Assembly: GCA_900769535.1 (NCBI GenBank)
Contig: CAAGHB010000086.1
Location: 1-9,413, forward strand
Reading direction: 5' to 3'
DNA: 9,413 nt
From: Clostridia bacterium
GTDB lineage: Bacteria; Bacillota; Clostridia; Oscillospirales; Acutalibacteraceae
Part shown: piece by piece, positions 1 to 4,923 of the stretch
Position numbering within the stretch: position 1 is the first letter of the stretch
Layout: every line of letters starts with the position of its first letter
Notes under the pieces: model-generated
Told to the model about the DNA's origin: nothing
Seen by the model: the letters and a program-made list of their open reading frames with translations, nothing else
Database searches by the model: none
Made by a program: the position numbers and the translations under genes

Positions 1-68
1 AAAATTTTTTAAAATTTATTTTTGCGAAAAAGTTTTTTAAAAGCATATGGTTCCCGTCTCTCAAAAAT
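1..68 (-). repeat. Inverted copy 1 of the rep-flanking repeat
   Basis: Read on the minus strand this begins ATTTTTGAGAGAC (68 down to 56). AAAACTTT follows exactly 32 nt after the first base (36 down to 29). The same two blocks with the same 32-nt offset occur at 1747 and 1831 on the plus strand and, slightly decayed, at 1658 on the minus strand. The rest of the unit is A/T-rich and less conserved. Its outer edge may lie beyond the window. Confidence 0.6.
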
Positions 69-184
69 CAAATTCCCGATTTTATTAAAAACTTTTAGAA
101 AATCGCCCATTTTGCTGCTCTTGATTTTTTTGAAAAAATGTTGTAATCGTTTCTCTACCATATAAGCAAAGGGGGTGAATTAGA
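1..184. other. AT-rich leader upstream of rep
   Basis: No gene is visible here. The stretch is very AT-rich. Positions 1-68 form an inverted copy of the repeat found at 1747-1905 (described separately). The rep ribosome binding site, AAAGGGGGTG, lies at 168-177. No convincing -35/-10 pair with 16-18 nt spacing could be placed in front of rep, so its promoter is either weak or further upstream, outside the window. Confidence 0.6.
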
Positions 185-1204
185 ATGTTAGACACTATTC
201 GTGTATCAATTTTAGACTTCACTAACGACAAAATTTCAAAAGAGAATGGTTGGGACACCACCAAGAAGGGTCTTATTTATGATTATAAGAAAATCAAACT
301 CGCTAACAAGGCAAGTATCTTTATGTCGTACTATTCGTGGTCTCGGTCGCTCGTGCTCCATTTCTCTGCCTCAAAAGTGCAGAACGGGACTAATGCCATT
401 CCTTACGATTTTGACCGTTCTGATGCCGTTGAGAGCATTATAACAAAGGTTGTTGAAGATGAACTCGGCATAAGGGTTAGCACCAAGGATATGCTGGTAT
501 GCCGTCTTGACTTGAACCTTGATTTTGTGTTTAAGAACGAGGACAGAGCAAATGCTGCTATGGACTTTGCAGAGAAAATACTCCCTGCCAGATATGAGCG
601 AAGATTTGATTATGAGACAGGTCTTACCTCCCAAACACGAAAAGGTAATGGGGTGCGAGTATATCGTAAAGATAAGGACAAACACCTTCCAAAAGGGTTG
701 CGAGAAGAAATGGACCCAACAGTCAGATTTGAGTTTCAATTAAACCGTAAGGCAGTAACTCGCACTTTCGGATACAGACCTACCCTCCATCAAGTCCTCA
801 CAAATCAGGTGGCAGTGGAACTCGCTTGGAACAAACTTCTTGATGTTTATGGCCTTAATAAGAAAATTGTTACACGGAATGAACTGCACCAATTTGCAGT
901 CAAAAATATTAGTCAGCCTTCATTACGGCAGACACTTAAACAAATTAACGATGAACCATCGTTTACAGATAAAAAGCAACGAGTTAAGCAACTTGCAGTA
1001 ACCCGCAAGTGCAAGTCGCTCGGAATATGCCCCTATTCCTGCGAGACCCCTATTCAGATGACGATTAAAGTTTGCAACACGATAATGAAATTACGAAAGG
1101 CGAAACGGATATGGAACAACACAGCAAACAACAAACCCCACAAAAACAGAACCTATACAAAAGATACCACAAGAAAAGCAAAATGGTATCTGGACAGTTC
1201 GTAG
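185..1204 (+). CDS. Rolling-circle type replication initiator (phage gene II/X or Rep_trans-like)
   Basis: 339 aa. Probably nicks the element's own DNA at an origin to start strand-displacement replication. The supporting pattern is a set of spaced motifs typical of gene II/X (phage CRI) and plasmid Rep_trans initiators: VCRLDLNLDF at 105-114, VRVYRKDKD at 157-165 and VRFEFQL at 180-186. The last ~40 residues are very basic (RKAKRIW, NKPHKNR), which fits DNA contact. The ATG at 185 follows AAAGGGGGTG with 7 nt spacing, a strong ribosome binding site. The length fits the family. The gene stands alone upstream of an 820-bp control region that probably holds the origin. I cannot say which tyrosine is catalytic. 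The exact family is inferred from motif layout, so a related plasmid initiator is an alternative. Confidence 0.7.
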   Translation: MLDTIRVSILDFTNDKISKENGWDTTKKGLIYDYKKIKLANKASIFMSYYSWSRSLVLHFSASKVQNGTNAIPYDFDRSDAVESIITKVVEDELGIRVSTKDMLVCRLDLNLDFVFKNEDRANAAMDFAEKILPARYERRFDYETGLTSQTRKGNGVRVYRKDKDKHLPKGLREEMDPTVRFEFQLNRKAVTRTFGYRPTLHQVLTNQVAVELAWNKLLDVYGLNKKIVTRNELHQFAVKNISQPSLRQTLKQINDEPSFTDKKQRVKQLAVTRKCKSLGICPYSCETPIQMTIKVCNTIMKLRKAKRIWNNTANNKPHKNRTYTKDTTRKAKWYLDSS

Positions 1205-1294
1205 GTTACTTAATAACATATATTCACTTTATTTTATGGGTTACGAGTAAAGGTGGATTATACCGCAAAGTTCAAGACTATTTTTCCTTACTTT

Positions 1295-1321
1295 TTAGAA
1301 AAAATCTCATATTTTTTCTAA
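1295..1321. repeat. Perfect 11-bp inverted repeat after rep
   Basis: TTAGAAAAAAT (1295-1305) and ATTTTTTCTAA (1311-1321) are exact reverse complements around the 5-nt loop CTCAT, about 90 bp after the rep stop. The stem is nearly all A:T, so it is weak as a plain terminator. It could be a rep transcript terminator helped by its T-run, or a structural part of a single- or double-strand origin. Which of these it is cannot be decided here. Confidence 0.5.
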
Positions 1322-1361
1322 CAGTGAGATGTGATAGTCTGTTTTGTCATGCATAGATTTC

Positions 1362-1390
1362 TTGAAATAAAACCAAAAGAGAAATATCAT
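1362..1390 (+). promoter_or_regulatory. Candidate sigma-A promoter for a small RNA
   Basis: TTGAAA (1362-1367) and TATCAT (1385-1390) are separated by 17 nt. Each box matches the consensus at five of six bases. Predicted transcription start is near 1397. The only thing between this promoter and the terminator at 1555-1606 is about 150 nt without a supported gene. In such AT-rich DNA a chance match is possible. Confidence 0.4.
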
Positions 1391-1426
1391 TATCTTATCG
1401 GTGTGCATTAATGCCTTTCCCGTTTG

Positions 1427-1444
1427 CTCCTATTTTCATAGGAG
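1427..1444. repeat. Short perfect hairpin in the control region
   Basis: CTCCTAT (1427-1433), loop TTTC, ATAGGAG (1438-1444). A 7-bp stem with a tetraloop that stands out in an otherwise unstructured AT-rich stretch. It is a candidate origin stem-loop for the upstream initiator, or part of the possible RNA at 1397-1606. Confidence 0.45.
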
Positions 1445-1554
1445 GGTATAAAAACATCTACGATATAAGATTATCTACTATTCTAATTTCTCCTACTTTA
1501 ATTTTTATAAAATAAATGGATTTTGCTTTTACTTTGGTTATATGTAAAGCAGTT

Positions 1555-1606
1555 GCCGTACTCACGAACCGTAGCACACCGATGGTTCGTTGGTACGGCT
1601 TTTTTA
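1555..1606 (+). terminator. Strong intrinsic terminator
   Basis: GCCGTAC (1555-1561) pairs with GTACGGC (1593-1599). Inside it, ACGAACC (1564-1570) pairs with GGTTCGT (1584-1590), leaving a two-base mismatch between the two helices. The stem is followed directly by a run of seven T. It ends plus-strand transcription well after rep, either readthrough from rep or the possible RNA starting near 1397. It also insulates the integrase operon promoter at 1910. Confidence 0.85.
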
Positions 1607-1658
1607 TTTAAATTATAAAAAGTTTATCAAATATCGGCTTTTATCACCTCTCAAAAAT
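1600..1658 (-). repeat. Inverted, decayed copy 2 of the rep-flanking repeat
   Basis: On the minus strand it begins ATTTTTGAGAG (1658 down to 1648), and TAAACTTT starts exactly 32 nt further (1626 down to 1619). The 32-nt spacing matches the other three copies, but the sequence between the blocks has drifted. The boundary at 1600 is approximate. Confidence 0.45.
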
Positions 1659-1746
1659 GAAATTGATACTAATATTCTAAACTTCTTTTCAGATAATCTC
1701 TCCCTGAAAAAATGCTTCGAAAAATTTTTTTAAAAAAGTACTAATT

Positions 1747-1830
1747 ATTTTTGAGAGACGAAAAACCACTGTTTTTTAAAAACTTTGTTTACCTCCATTT
1801 TCAAAAAGTTTTTCAAAATATCTCGTAGCG
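1747..1830 (+). repeat. Direct copy 3 of the repeat (84-bp unit)
   Basis: Begins ATTTTTGAGAGACG, with AAAACTTT at 1779-1786. Inside, AAAAACTTTG (1778-1787) can pair with CAAAAAGTTTTT (1802-1813), giving an internal hairpin. The next copy starts 84 bp later at 1831 with the identical 12-base opening ATTTTTGAGAGA. Confidence 0.7.
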
Positions 1831-1905
1831 ATTTTTGAGAGATGAAAACCCGTGTTTTTCGCAAAACTTTGTTTCTCTGTAACCTCAAAAAGTTTTGAAA
1901 AAAGG
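1831..1905 (+). repeat. Direct copy 4 of the repeat, next to the operon promoter
   Basis: Begins ATTTTTGAGAGATG, with AAAACTTT at 1863-1870, again 32 nt after the first base. CAAAACTTTG (1862-1871) can pair with CAAAAAGTTTTG (1885-1896). The unit stops just before the -35 box of the integrase operon promoter at 1910. This placement would let a repeat-binding protein influence that promoter. Confidence 0.7.
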
Positions 1906-1909
1906 CACT

Positions 1910-1938
1910 TTGACAGGGCTTTTTCGCTGCTGTATACT
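1910..1938 (+). promoter_or_regulatory. Sigma-A promoter of the xis-int operon
   Basis: TTGACA (1910-1915), a perfect -35 box, and TATACT (1933-1938, five of six) are separated by 17 nt. The expected start is near 1945, giving a leader of about 80 nt before the first gene at 2027. It is the only strong promoter seen upstream of the five-gene operon that ends with the integrase. Confidence 0.8.
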
Positions 1939-1958
1939 GTGGACACCGCAGCAGTGAA
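1923..1958. promoter_or_regulatory. Inverted repeat framing the -10 box (operator-like)
   Basis: TTCGCTGCTG (1923-1932) and CAGCAGTGAA (1949-1958) are complementary at nine of ten positions. They flank exactly the -10 box and the expected start site, with a 16-nt centre. A dimeric repressor bound here would block the promoter. The same arms could also form a hairpin in DNA but not fully in RNA, since the left arm lies upstream of the start. Confidence 0.5.
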
Positions 1959-2026
1959 GTGTGATGTGATGTGCTCCACTGATTGTTCGGAATTCAAGCG
2001 AAAGGAAGTGTAGGACAAGCAGAGAT

Positions 2027-2440
2027 ATGATTACTATTACTTCACCGTGCACACAGAGAGAGCAAATAGAGCAACTGGTGCACAATATCAAAATTGCACA
2101 TATAGACACTCAACAGGTAGAAAAAGAAGCACTTGTTTATCAAGAGATACAGCACTTGGCAGGTGGCGATTATAACTGTGATGTTTATAGTGCACCACAG
2201 TCTACTAAAAACCGTTGGACTGTGAATTATATTCGGCATTGTCTTTCGGACTATGAACTTGCCTTATATGACTTGGATGCAATTGATGGTGACAAGAACC
2301 GCAATTATGCATACTTCAAAGAATTGTTGCTACATCGGATAATGGAAATCTATCCTCAATATACCGATGAATGTAACTCGCAAATTCAGCACGAACGAGA
2401 GAAATATTCTTCTAAAATAAAAAAACGAAAGGAGACTTAA
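2027..2440 (+). CDS. Unknown 137-aa protein, first gene of the xis-int operon
   Basis: Not recognised. It is acidic to neutral over most of its length, Tyr- and His-rich, and predicted to be helical and soluble. It has no signal peptide or membrane segment, and ends in a charged, Lys-rich tail (KIKKRKET). The ATG at 2027 has only a poor ribosome binding site: AGGA at 2012-2015 is 11 nt away, and a better AAAGGAAG at 2001-2008 is 18 nt away. No other start is available in this frame. Translation may therefore be limited or depend on leader structure. It ends 2 nt before xis, so the two are co-transcribed from the promoter at 1910. By position it may be a regulator or recombination accessory protein, but that is context only. 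Confidence 0.75.
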   Translation: MITITSPCTQREQIEQLVHNIKIAHIDTQQVEKEALVYQEIQHLAGGDYNCDVYSAPQSTKNRWTVNYIRHCLSDYELALYDLDAIDGDKNRNYAYFKELLLHRIMEIYPQYTDECNSQIQHEREKYSSKIKKRKET

Positions 2441-2442
2441 CT

Positions 2443-2673
2443 ATGAAGAATAATTGTTTATCTATGGCCATTCCTGTGGTCGCACCTGAACACAAGGTGA
2501 TGCTTACTATTGAAGAGACCTGTGGGGTCTTTGGTATTGGAGAACATACTATCAGGAAACTGGTACAAAGCAGACCCGATGCAGAATACCTTTTCCGTGT
2601 CGGAACCAAGACACTCATCAAAAGAGTGCTCTTTGAAAATTACATCGTTCAGGAAACAGAACTACACTACTAA
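2443..2673 (+). CDS. xis: Excisionase, Tn916 Xis-like winged-helix DNA-binding protein
   Basis: 76 aa. Expected role: a DNA-bending recombination directionality factor that binds near the element ends and steers the integrase towards excision. The pattern matches the Tn916 Xis family. A helix-turn-helix lies at 21-40 (LTIEETCGVFGIGEHTIRKL), and a wing follows at 51-61 (FRVGTKTLIKR) with the family's typical I/L-K-R ending, then a short helix (FENYIV). Tn916 Xis is slightly shorter, and here the extra residues are a non-conserved N-terminus of about 19 aa. The ATG at 2443 follows GAAAGGAG with good spacing, 2 nt after the preceding stop. It shares the operon with the integrase, as expected, although three other reading frames lie around it instead of the simple xis-int pair. 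Confidence 0.85.
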   Translation: MKNNCLSMAIPVVAPEHKVMLTIEETCGVFGIGEHTIRKLVQSRPDAEYLFRVGTKTLIKRVLFENYIVQETELHY

Positions 2674-2686
2674 TCGGAGGTAACAT

Positions 2687-3109
2687 ATGAAAATCAATCT
2701 TGAAGGTATGAAATTTAACCGTTTGACCGTAATCGGTCCCGCTGGAACTGATGGACGACAACATCGCCTGTGGGAGTGCAAGTGCGACTGTGGTGGCACA
2801 ACCTTTGCCACCACAAGCGACCTGCGACACGGTCATAAAAAGTCTTGTGGATGCTTGAAACGAGTGTCCCATGCAAAAGACATCACAGGTCAACGATTTG
2901 GTATGTTGACTGTAATGAAACGAGCAGGAACAAATAAACATCGGAAGGCATTATGGAAATGCAAATGTGACTGTGGCAGAACCACCGTTGTTTCTTCCGT
3001 TGACCTTGTAACTGGCAACACCAAGTCGTGTGGTTGCCTTGGCAAAAATTATGCCAAACGAAATCTAATGAAAGGTGGTTATTGGTATGAGACATTACCG
3101 AAGAGATAA
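2687..3109 (+). CDS. Protein of two tandem Cys-rich (zinc-ribbon-like) repeats
   Basis: 140 aa. Two gapless copies of one ~53-residue unit, at residues 6-58 and 67-119, about half identical to each other. Each unit runs G..F..LTV, then W.CKCDCG, then a DL..G..KSCGCL ending. Each has five cysteines in the same layout (C31, C33, C35, C54, C56; C92, C94, C96, C115, C117), suggesting metal binding, probably zinc. Similar units are common in Firmicutes phages and conjugative elements, often at the N-terminus of AP2- or HNH-type DNA-binding proteins. Here they stand alone without such a domain. The ATG follows CGGAGGT with 5 nt spacing. The 3' end overlaps the next gene by 23 nt. Nucleic-acid binding is likely, but the specific role is unknown. 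Confidence 0.75.
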   Translation: MKINLEGMKFNRLTVIGPAGTDGRQHRLWECKCDCGGTTFATTSDLRHGHKKSCGCLKRVSHAKDITGQRFGMLTVMKRAGTNKHRKALWKCKCDCGRTTVVSSVDLVTGNTKSCGCLGKNYAKRNLMKGGYWYETLPKR

Positions 3110-3332
3110 TCGTGGTAGAATACTGCGAATTGGAGAGTATCAAAGAGCAGATGGTCGTTATATGTTTCGTTACTGTGAAAGTGCTAATAAAATTCGTGTT
3201 ATTTACAGTTGGAGATTAACTGAAAGCGACCCACAACCGAGACATTCAAGACCCTGTAAATCAATTCGTGCAATGGCAAATGAAATTTATTGTGAAAAAG
3301 GAGTGATACAGTATGGCACGAAAAATATTTAA
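3087..3332 (+). CDS. Stand-alone integrase arm-binding domain protein (paralogue of the Int N-terminus)
   Basis: 81 aa. Residues 7-67 align without gaps to residues 8-68 of the integrase encoded next to it, with about 31 of 61 identical. Shared segments include DN.GR.LR.GE.Q, DGRY..RY, YSWRLT and SDPQP. In Tn916-type integrases this is the N-terminal three-strand domain that binds arm sites away from the crossover point. There is no core-binding or catalytic domain. ATG 3087 is preferred over the in-frame GTG at 3075 because AGGTGG (3073-3078) lies 8 nt ahead of it. The gene overlaps the Cys-rich gene by 23 nt and the integrase by 20 nt, suggesting coupled translation. It may compete with or assist the integrase at arm sites. 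A partial-duplication remnant is the alternative, but intact signals and conserved core residues argue for function. Confidence 0.75.
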   Translation: MRHYRRDNRGRILRIGEYQRADGRYMFRYCESANKIRVIYSWRLTESDPQPRHSRPCKSIRAMANEIYCEKGVIQYGTKNI

Positions 3333-4614
3333 GGACAATCAAGGTCGTAATTTACGAGAAGGTGAACGGCAAAAGCAAGATGGTAGGTATGAGTATCGCT
3401 ATCTTGATATGTATAAGAAACCAAAAAGTGTTTACAGTTGGAGACTGACTAAATCAGACCCGCAACCAAAAGGCAAAAAACAGTGCTTACCACTGCGAGA
3501 TATGGAAGAACAAATCAAAGCAGATGTAAGAGATAAAATAGACACCCACAAATCTAAAAGGGTAACACTTAACGACCGTTTTGATTTGTATATGAGTACA
3601 AAACTCATTAAGGAAAGTACAATATCTGGTTATTTTGATAATTATGACCGACACATTCGCAACACACTCGGAAATCTTCAAATTGCAGATATCAATGCTT
3701 CTATGATGAAATCGTTTTATATTCATTTCATAACCGAATTAGGTTTTAAACCCGCCTCGGTTGACAATATACACACACTGCTCAATCCTGTGTTTACGGC
3801 TGCCGTAGAAGATAATCTTATTCGCAAGAACCCTTGCACCAGTGCTATGAAGGAAATTAGAGAAATGCCTGCTTGGAAGAAGAAAAAGAAAATCAATGGA
3901 CTTACTTGCAAAGAACAGCACCAATTTGTTGATTTTATGCTCTCTAATGATTGCTTTAAAAACTGGGTAAATGTTGTTACCGTGCTGTTAGGAACAGGCA
4001 TTAGAATTAGTGAGTTAAGGGGACTTTCGTGGGACAATATTTTCTGGGAACAAAATAATATATACATTTGCAAACAAGTAGTCTATCGTCAATGGAAAGA
4101 CCCCGATGGAGTTAAACGGTGTTATGACAAAGTAGTAGATTTAAAAACCACTGCTTCCGAGCGAATAATACCAATGGACCCAAAGGTTAAAGAAGCACTC
4201 CTATCCGAAAGAGAAAGGCAAAAATCTCTTCCTAAAAGAGACAATCGGATTGGTGGTTATGGTGATTGGGTATTTCTAAATCGTTACGGACTGGTATTGA
4301 AAGCAGACAGTGTTAATTCTGCAATTGACCGTATCATAAAACAATACAACATCTCGGAACAAGAGAATGCATATAACGAAGGAAGAATACCGATGTACCT
4401 CCCACACCAAACAAATCATATGTTACGACACACTTATTGCACTCGTATGATTGAGAAGTGTTGTGAACCCAATAGTGGACTTACCGTTAAAGTAGTTCAA
4501 TACCTAATGGGACACGAAGATGCCAAAACCACTTTGGACATCTATACAGATGTGAGCGAGGAATTTGTTCAGAAAACTATGTCTCGCTTTGCAGGAGAAA
4601 TCTATTTAGGTTAA
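3313..4614 (+). CDS. int: Tyrosine site-specific integrase, Tn916 family
   Basis: 433 aa. Cuts and rejoins DNA at the attachment sites to integrate and excise the element. Domains: N-terminal arm-binding domain at about 5-70 (GRNLREGERQ, DGRYEYRY, YSWRLTKSDPQP), SAM-like core-binding domain at about 84-180, and catalytic domain at about 195-425. All catalytic residues are present: R231 (TGIRISELRGL), K278 (LKTTASERIIP), H369 and R372 (HMLRHTYCTR), H401 (LMGHEDAKTTLDIY) and nucleophile Y411. Length is close to Tn916 Int (405 aa). The ATG at 3313 follows AAAAAGGAG (3295-3303) with 9 nt spacing and lies inside the end of the 81-aa gene. Transcription points at the putative element end at about 4850-4922, as usual for elements of this type. 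The gene looks intact. Confidence 0.95.
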   Translation: MARKIFKDNQGRNLREGERQKQDGRYEYRYLDMYKKPKSVYSWRLTKSDPQPKGKKQCLPLRDMEEQIKADVRDKIDTHKSKRVTLNDRFDLYMSTKLIKESTISGYFDNYDRHIRNTLGNLQIADINASMMKSFYIHFITELGFKPASVDNIHTLLNPVFTAAVEDNLIRKNPCTSAMKEIREMPAWKKKKKINGLTCKEQHQFVDFMLSNDCFKNWVNVVTVLLGTGIRISELRGLSWDNIFWEQNNIYICKQVVYRQWKDPDGVKRCYDKVVDLKTTASERIIPMDPKVKEALLSERERQKSLPKRDNRIGGYGDWVFLNRYGLVLKADSVNSAIDRIIKQYNISEQENAYNEGRIPMYLPHQTNHMLRHTYCTRMIEKCCEPNSGLTVKVVQYLMGHEDAKTTLDIYTDVSEEFVQKTMSRFAGEIYLG

Positions 4615-4618
4615 TTTT

Positions 4619-4653
4619 TGGGTGGACTATTTTCCGTCCACCCATCCTTCTTC
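4619..4653 (+). terminator. Intrinsic terminator of the integrase operon
   Basis: TGGGTGGAC (4619-4627) and GTCCACCCA (4636-4644) form a perfect 9-bp stem with an 8-nt loop, starting 4 nt after the integrase stop. The following TCCTTCTTC is pyrimidine-rich but not a pure T-run, so termination may be partial. A third related segment, GGGTGGA at 4757-4763, could compete for pairing. Confidence 0.65.
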
Positions 4654-4710
4654 TTTAACCCTTAAAATAGAATATTATATGGGCGATAAAAAGCACCGCA
4701 AAATATTCTT

Positions 4711-4740
4711 TAATTCATCCATTATCTTCTTTATGAATTA
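4711..4740. repeat. Inverted repeat near the element end
   Basis: TAATTCAT (4711-4718) and ATGAATTA (4733-4740) are exact reverse complements, separated by 14 nt. It sits in gene-free DNA between the integrase and lysS. It could be an Xis- or Int-binding element or part of a larger stem. Its function cannot be read directly. Confidence 0.35.
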
Positions 4741-4766
4741 TGAAAAGAAGTTGGGAGGGTGGAAAG

Positions 4767-4801
4767 AAAAAAGCAGGTATCAAATCGCTTTGATACCTGC
4801 T
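4767..4801 (-). terminator. Strong minus-strand intrinsic terminator downstream of lysS
   Basis: A perfect 13-bp stem: AGCAGGTATCAAA (4772-4784), loop TCGC, and TTTGATACCTGCT (4789-4801). Read on the minus strand it is followed by a T-run (complement of 4772-4767), so it stops transcripts coming from lysS before they enter the integrase operon. On the plus strand no T-run follows. If the junction lies to its right, this terminator is element-borne and would protect the element from host readthrough. Confidence 0.85.
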
Positions 4802-4828
4802 AAATCTTTAATAAGTTCTCATAAAGTG

Positions 4829-4844
4829 TCAGGAAAGTTCCTGA
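4829..4844. repeat. Short palindrome next to the arm-type repeats
   Basis: TCAGGAA (4829-4835), AG, TTCCTGA (4838-4844): perfect 7-bp arms around a 2-nt centre. It ends 3 nt before the CGTGGGTAAA direct repeats, so it may be part of the recombination site, for example for a dimeric accessory protein. This is inference from position. Confidence 0.4.
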
Positions 4845-4847
4845 TGC

Positions 4848-4868
4848 CGTGGGTAAATCGTGGGTAAA
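4848..4868. repeat. Direct repeat with 11-bp period, candidate integrase arm sites
   Basis: CGTGGGTAAA occurs at 4848-4857 and again at 4859-4868. The 11-bp period places both copies on nearly the same face of the helix. Tn916-type integrases bind short direct repeats of this kind with their N-terminal domain a short distance from the crossover site. The location between the integrase and lysS fits. The assignment is by analogy, with no known site matched. Confidence 0.5.
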
Positions 4869-4897
4869 ATGCTTATTTTAGCACTTGTAACACCCCG

Positions 4898-4922
4898 AAA
4901 ACCCGCATAAATAAAGGGTTTT
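4898..4922. other. Imperfect palindrome at the lysS stop: candidate attachment core or lysS terminator
   Basis: AAAACCC (4898-4904) and GGGTTTT (4916-4922) are perfect reverse complements around an 11-nt AT-rich centre. They end within the tandem TAA stop codons of lysS. An inverted repeat around a short spacer is the usual form of a tyrosine recombinase core site. The same structure, read on the minus strand, could also serve as a weak terminator of lysS. The second copy needed to prove an att site would be at the other end of the element, outside the window. Confidence 0.4.
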
Positions 4923-4923
4923 A

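Larger units (their letters stand above)
1397..1606 (+). ncRNA. Possible ~210-nt non-coding transcript
   Basis: Inferred from a promoter-like pair at 1362-1390, an internal 7-bp perfect hairpin at 1427-1444, and a strong intrinsic terminator at 1555-1606. The only open frame inside, 34 codons from the ATG at 1411, has no ribosome binding site. It does not overlap rep, so if real it would not be a simple cis-antisense regulator of rep. A leader or origin-primer RNA is possible. No known RNA family is recognised. Confidence 0.3.
1205..1909. other. Gene-free control region between rep and the integrase operon
   Basis: No convincing gene is seen in these 705 bases. The stretch contains an 11-bp perfect hairpin (1295-1321), a promoter-like pair (1362-1390), a 7-bp hairpin (1427-1444), a strong intrinsic terminator (1555-1606), and three copies of a long repeat (about 1600-1658 inverted; 1747-1830 and 1831-1905 direct). 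Base composition is much more AT-rich than the flanking genes. A replication origin for the upstream initiator would be expected here, but the nick site cannot be picked out from sequence alone. Confidence 0.6.

Noticed and set aside
1411..1515. A 34-codon hydrophobic frame from ATG 1411
   Set aside because: There is no ribosome binding site ahead of it, its codons reflect AT-rich background, and the 1427-1444 hairpin falls within it.
1600..1905. The repeats as a CRISPR array
   Set aside because: The copies are in both orientations, about 80 bp long and diverged, with no uniform spacers and no cas genes nearby.
1776..2239. Several minus-strand frames of 65-80 codons over the repeats and the operon start
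   Set aside because: They cover the repeats, the promoter and the first operon gene in antisense, lack ribosome binding sites and show Leu/Ser/Cys-rich antisense composition.
3961..3975. CTGGGTAAATG inside int, resembling the arm-like CGTGGGTAAA repeat
   Set aside because: It is a single copy within conserved coding sequence, lacks the second repeat at 11 bp and is best explained by chance.
4622..4867. An 81-codon plus-strand frame between int and lysS
   Set aside because: It runs through the integrase terminator, the strong minus-strand terminator, the palindrome and both arm-like repeats. It has no ribosome binding site, and its product looks random.
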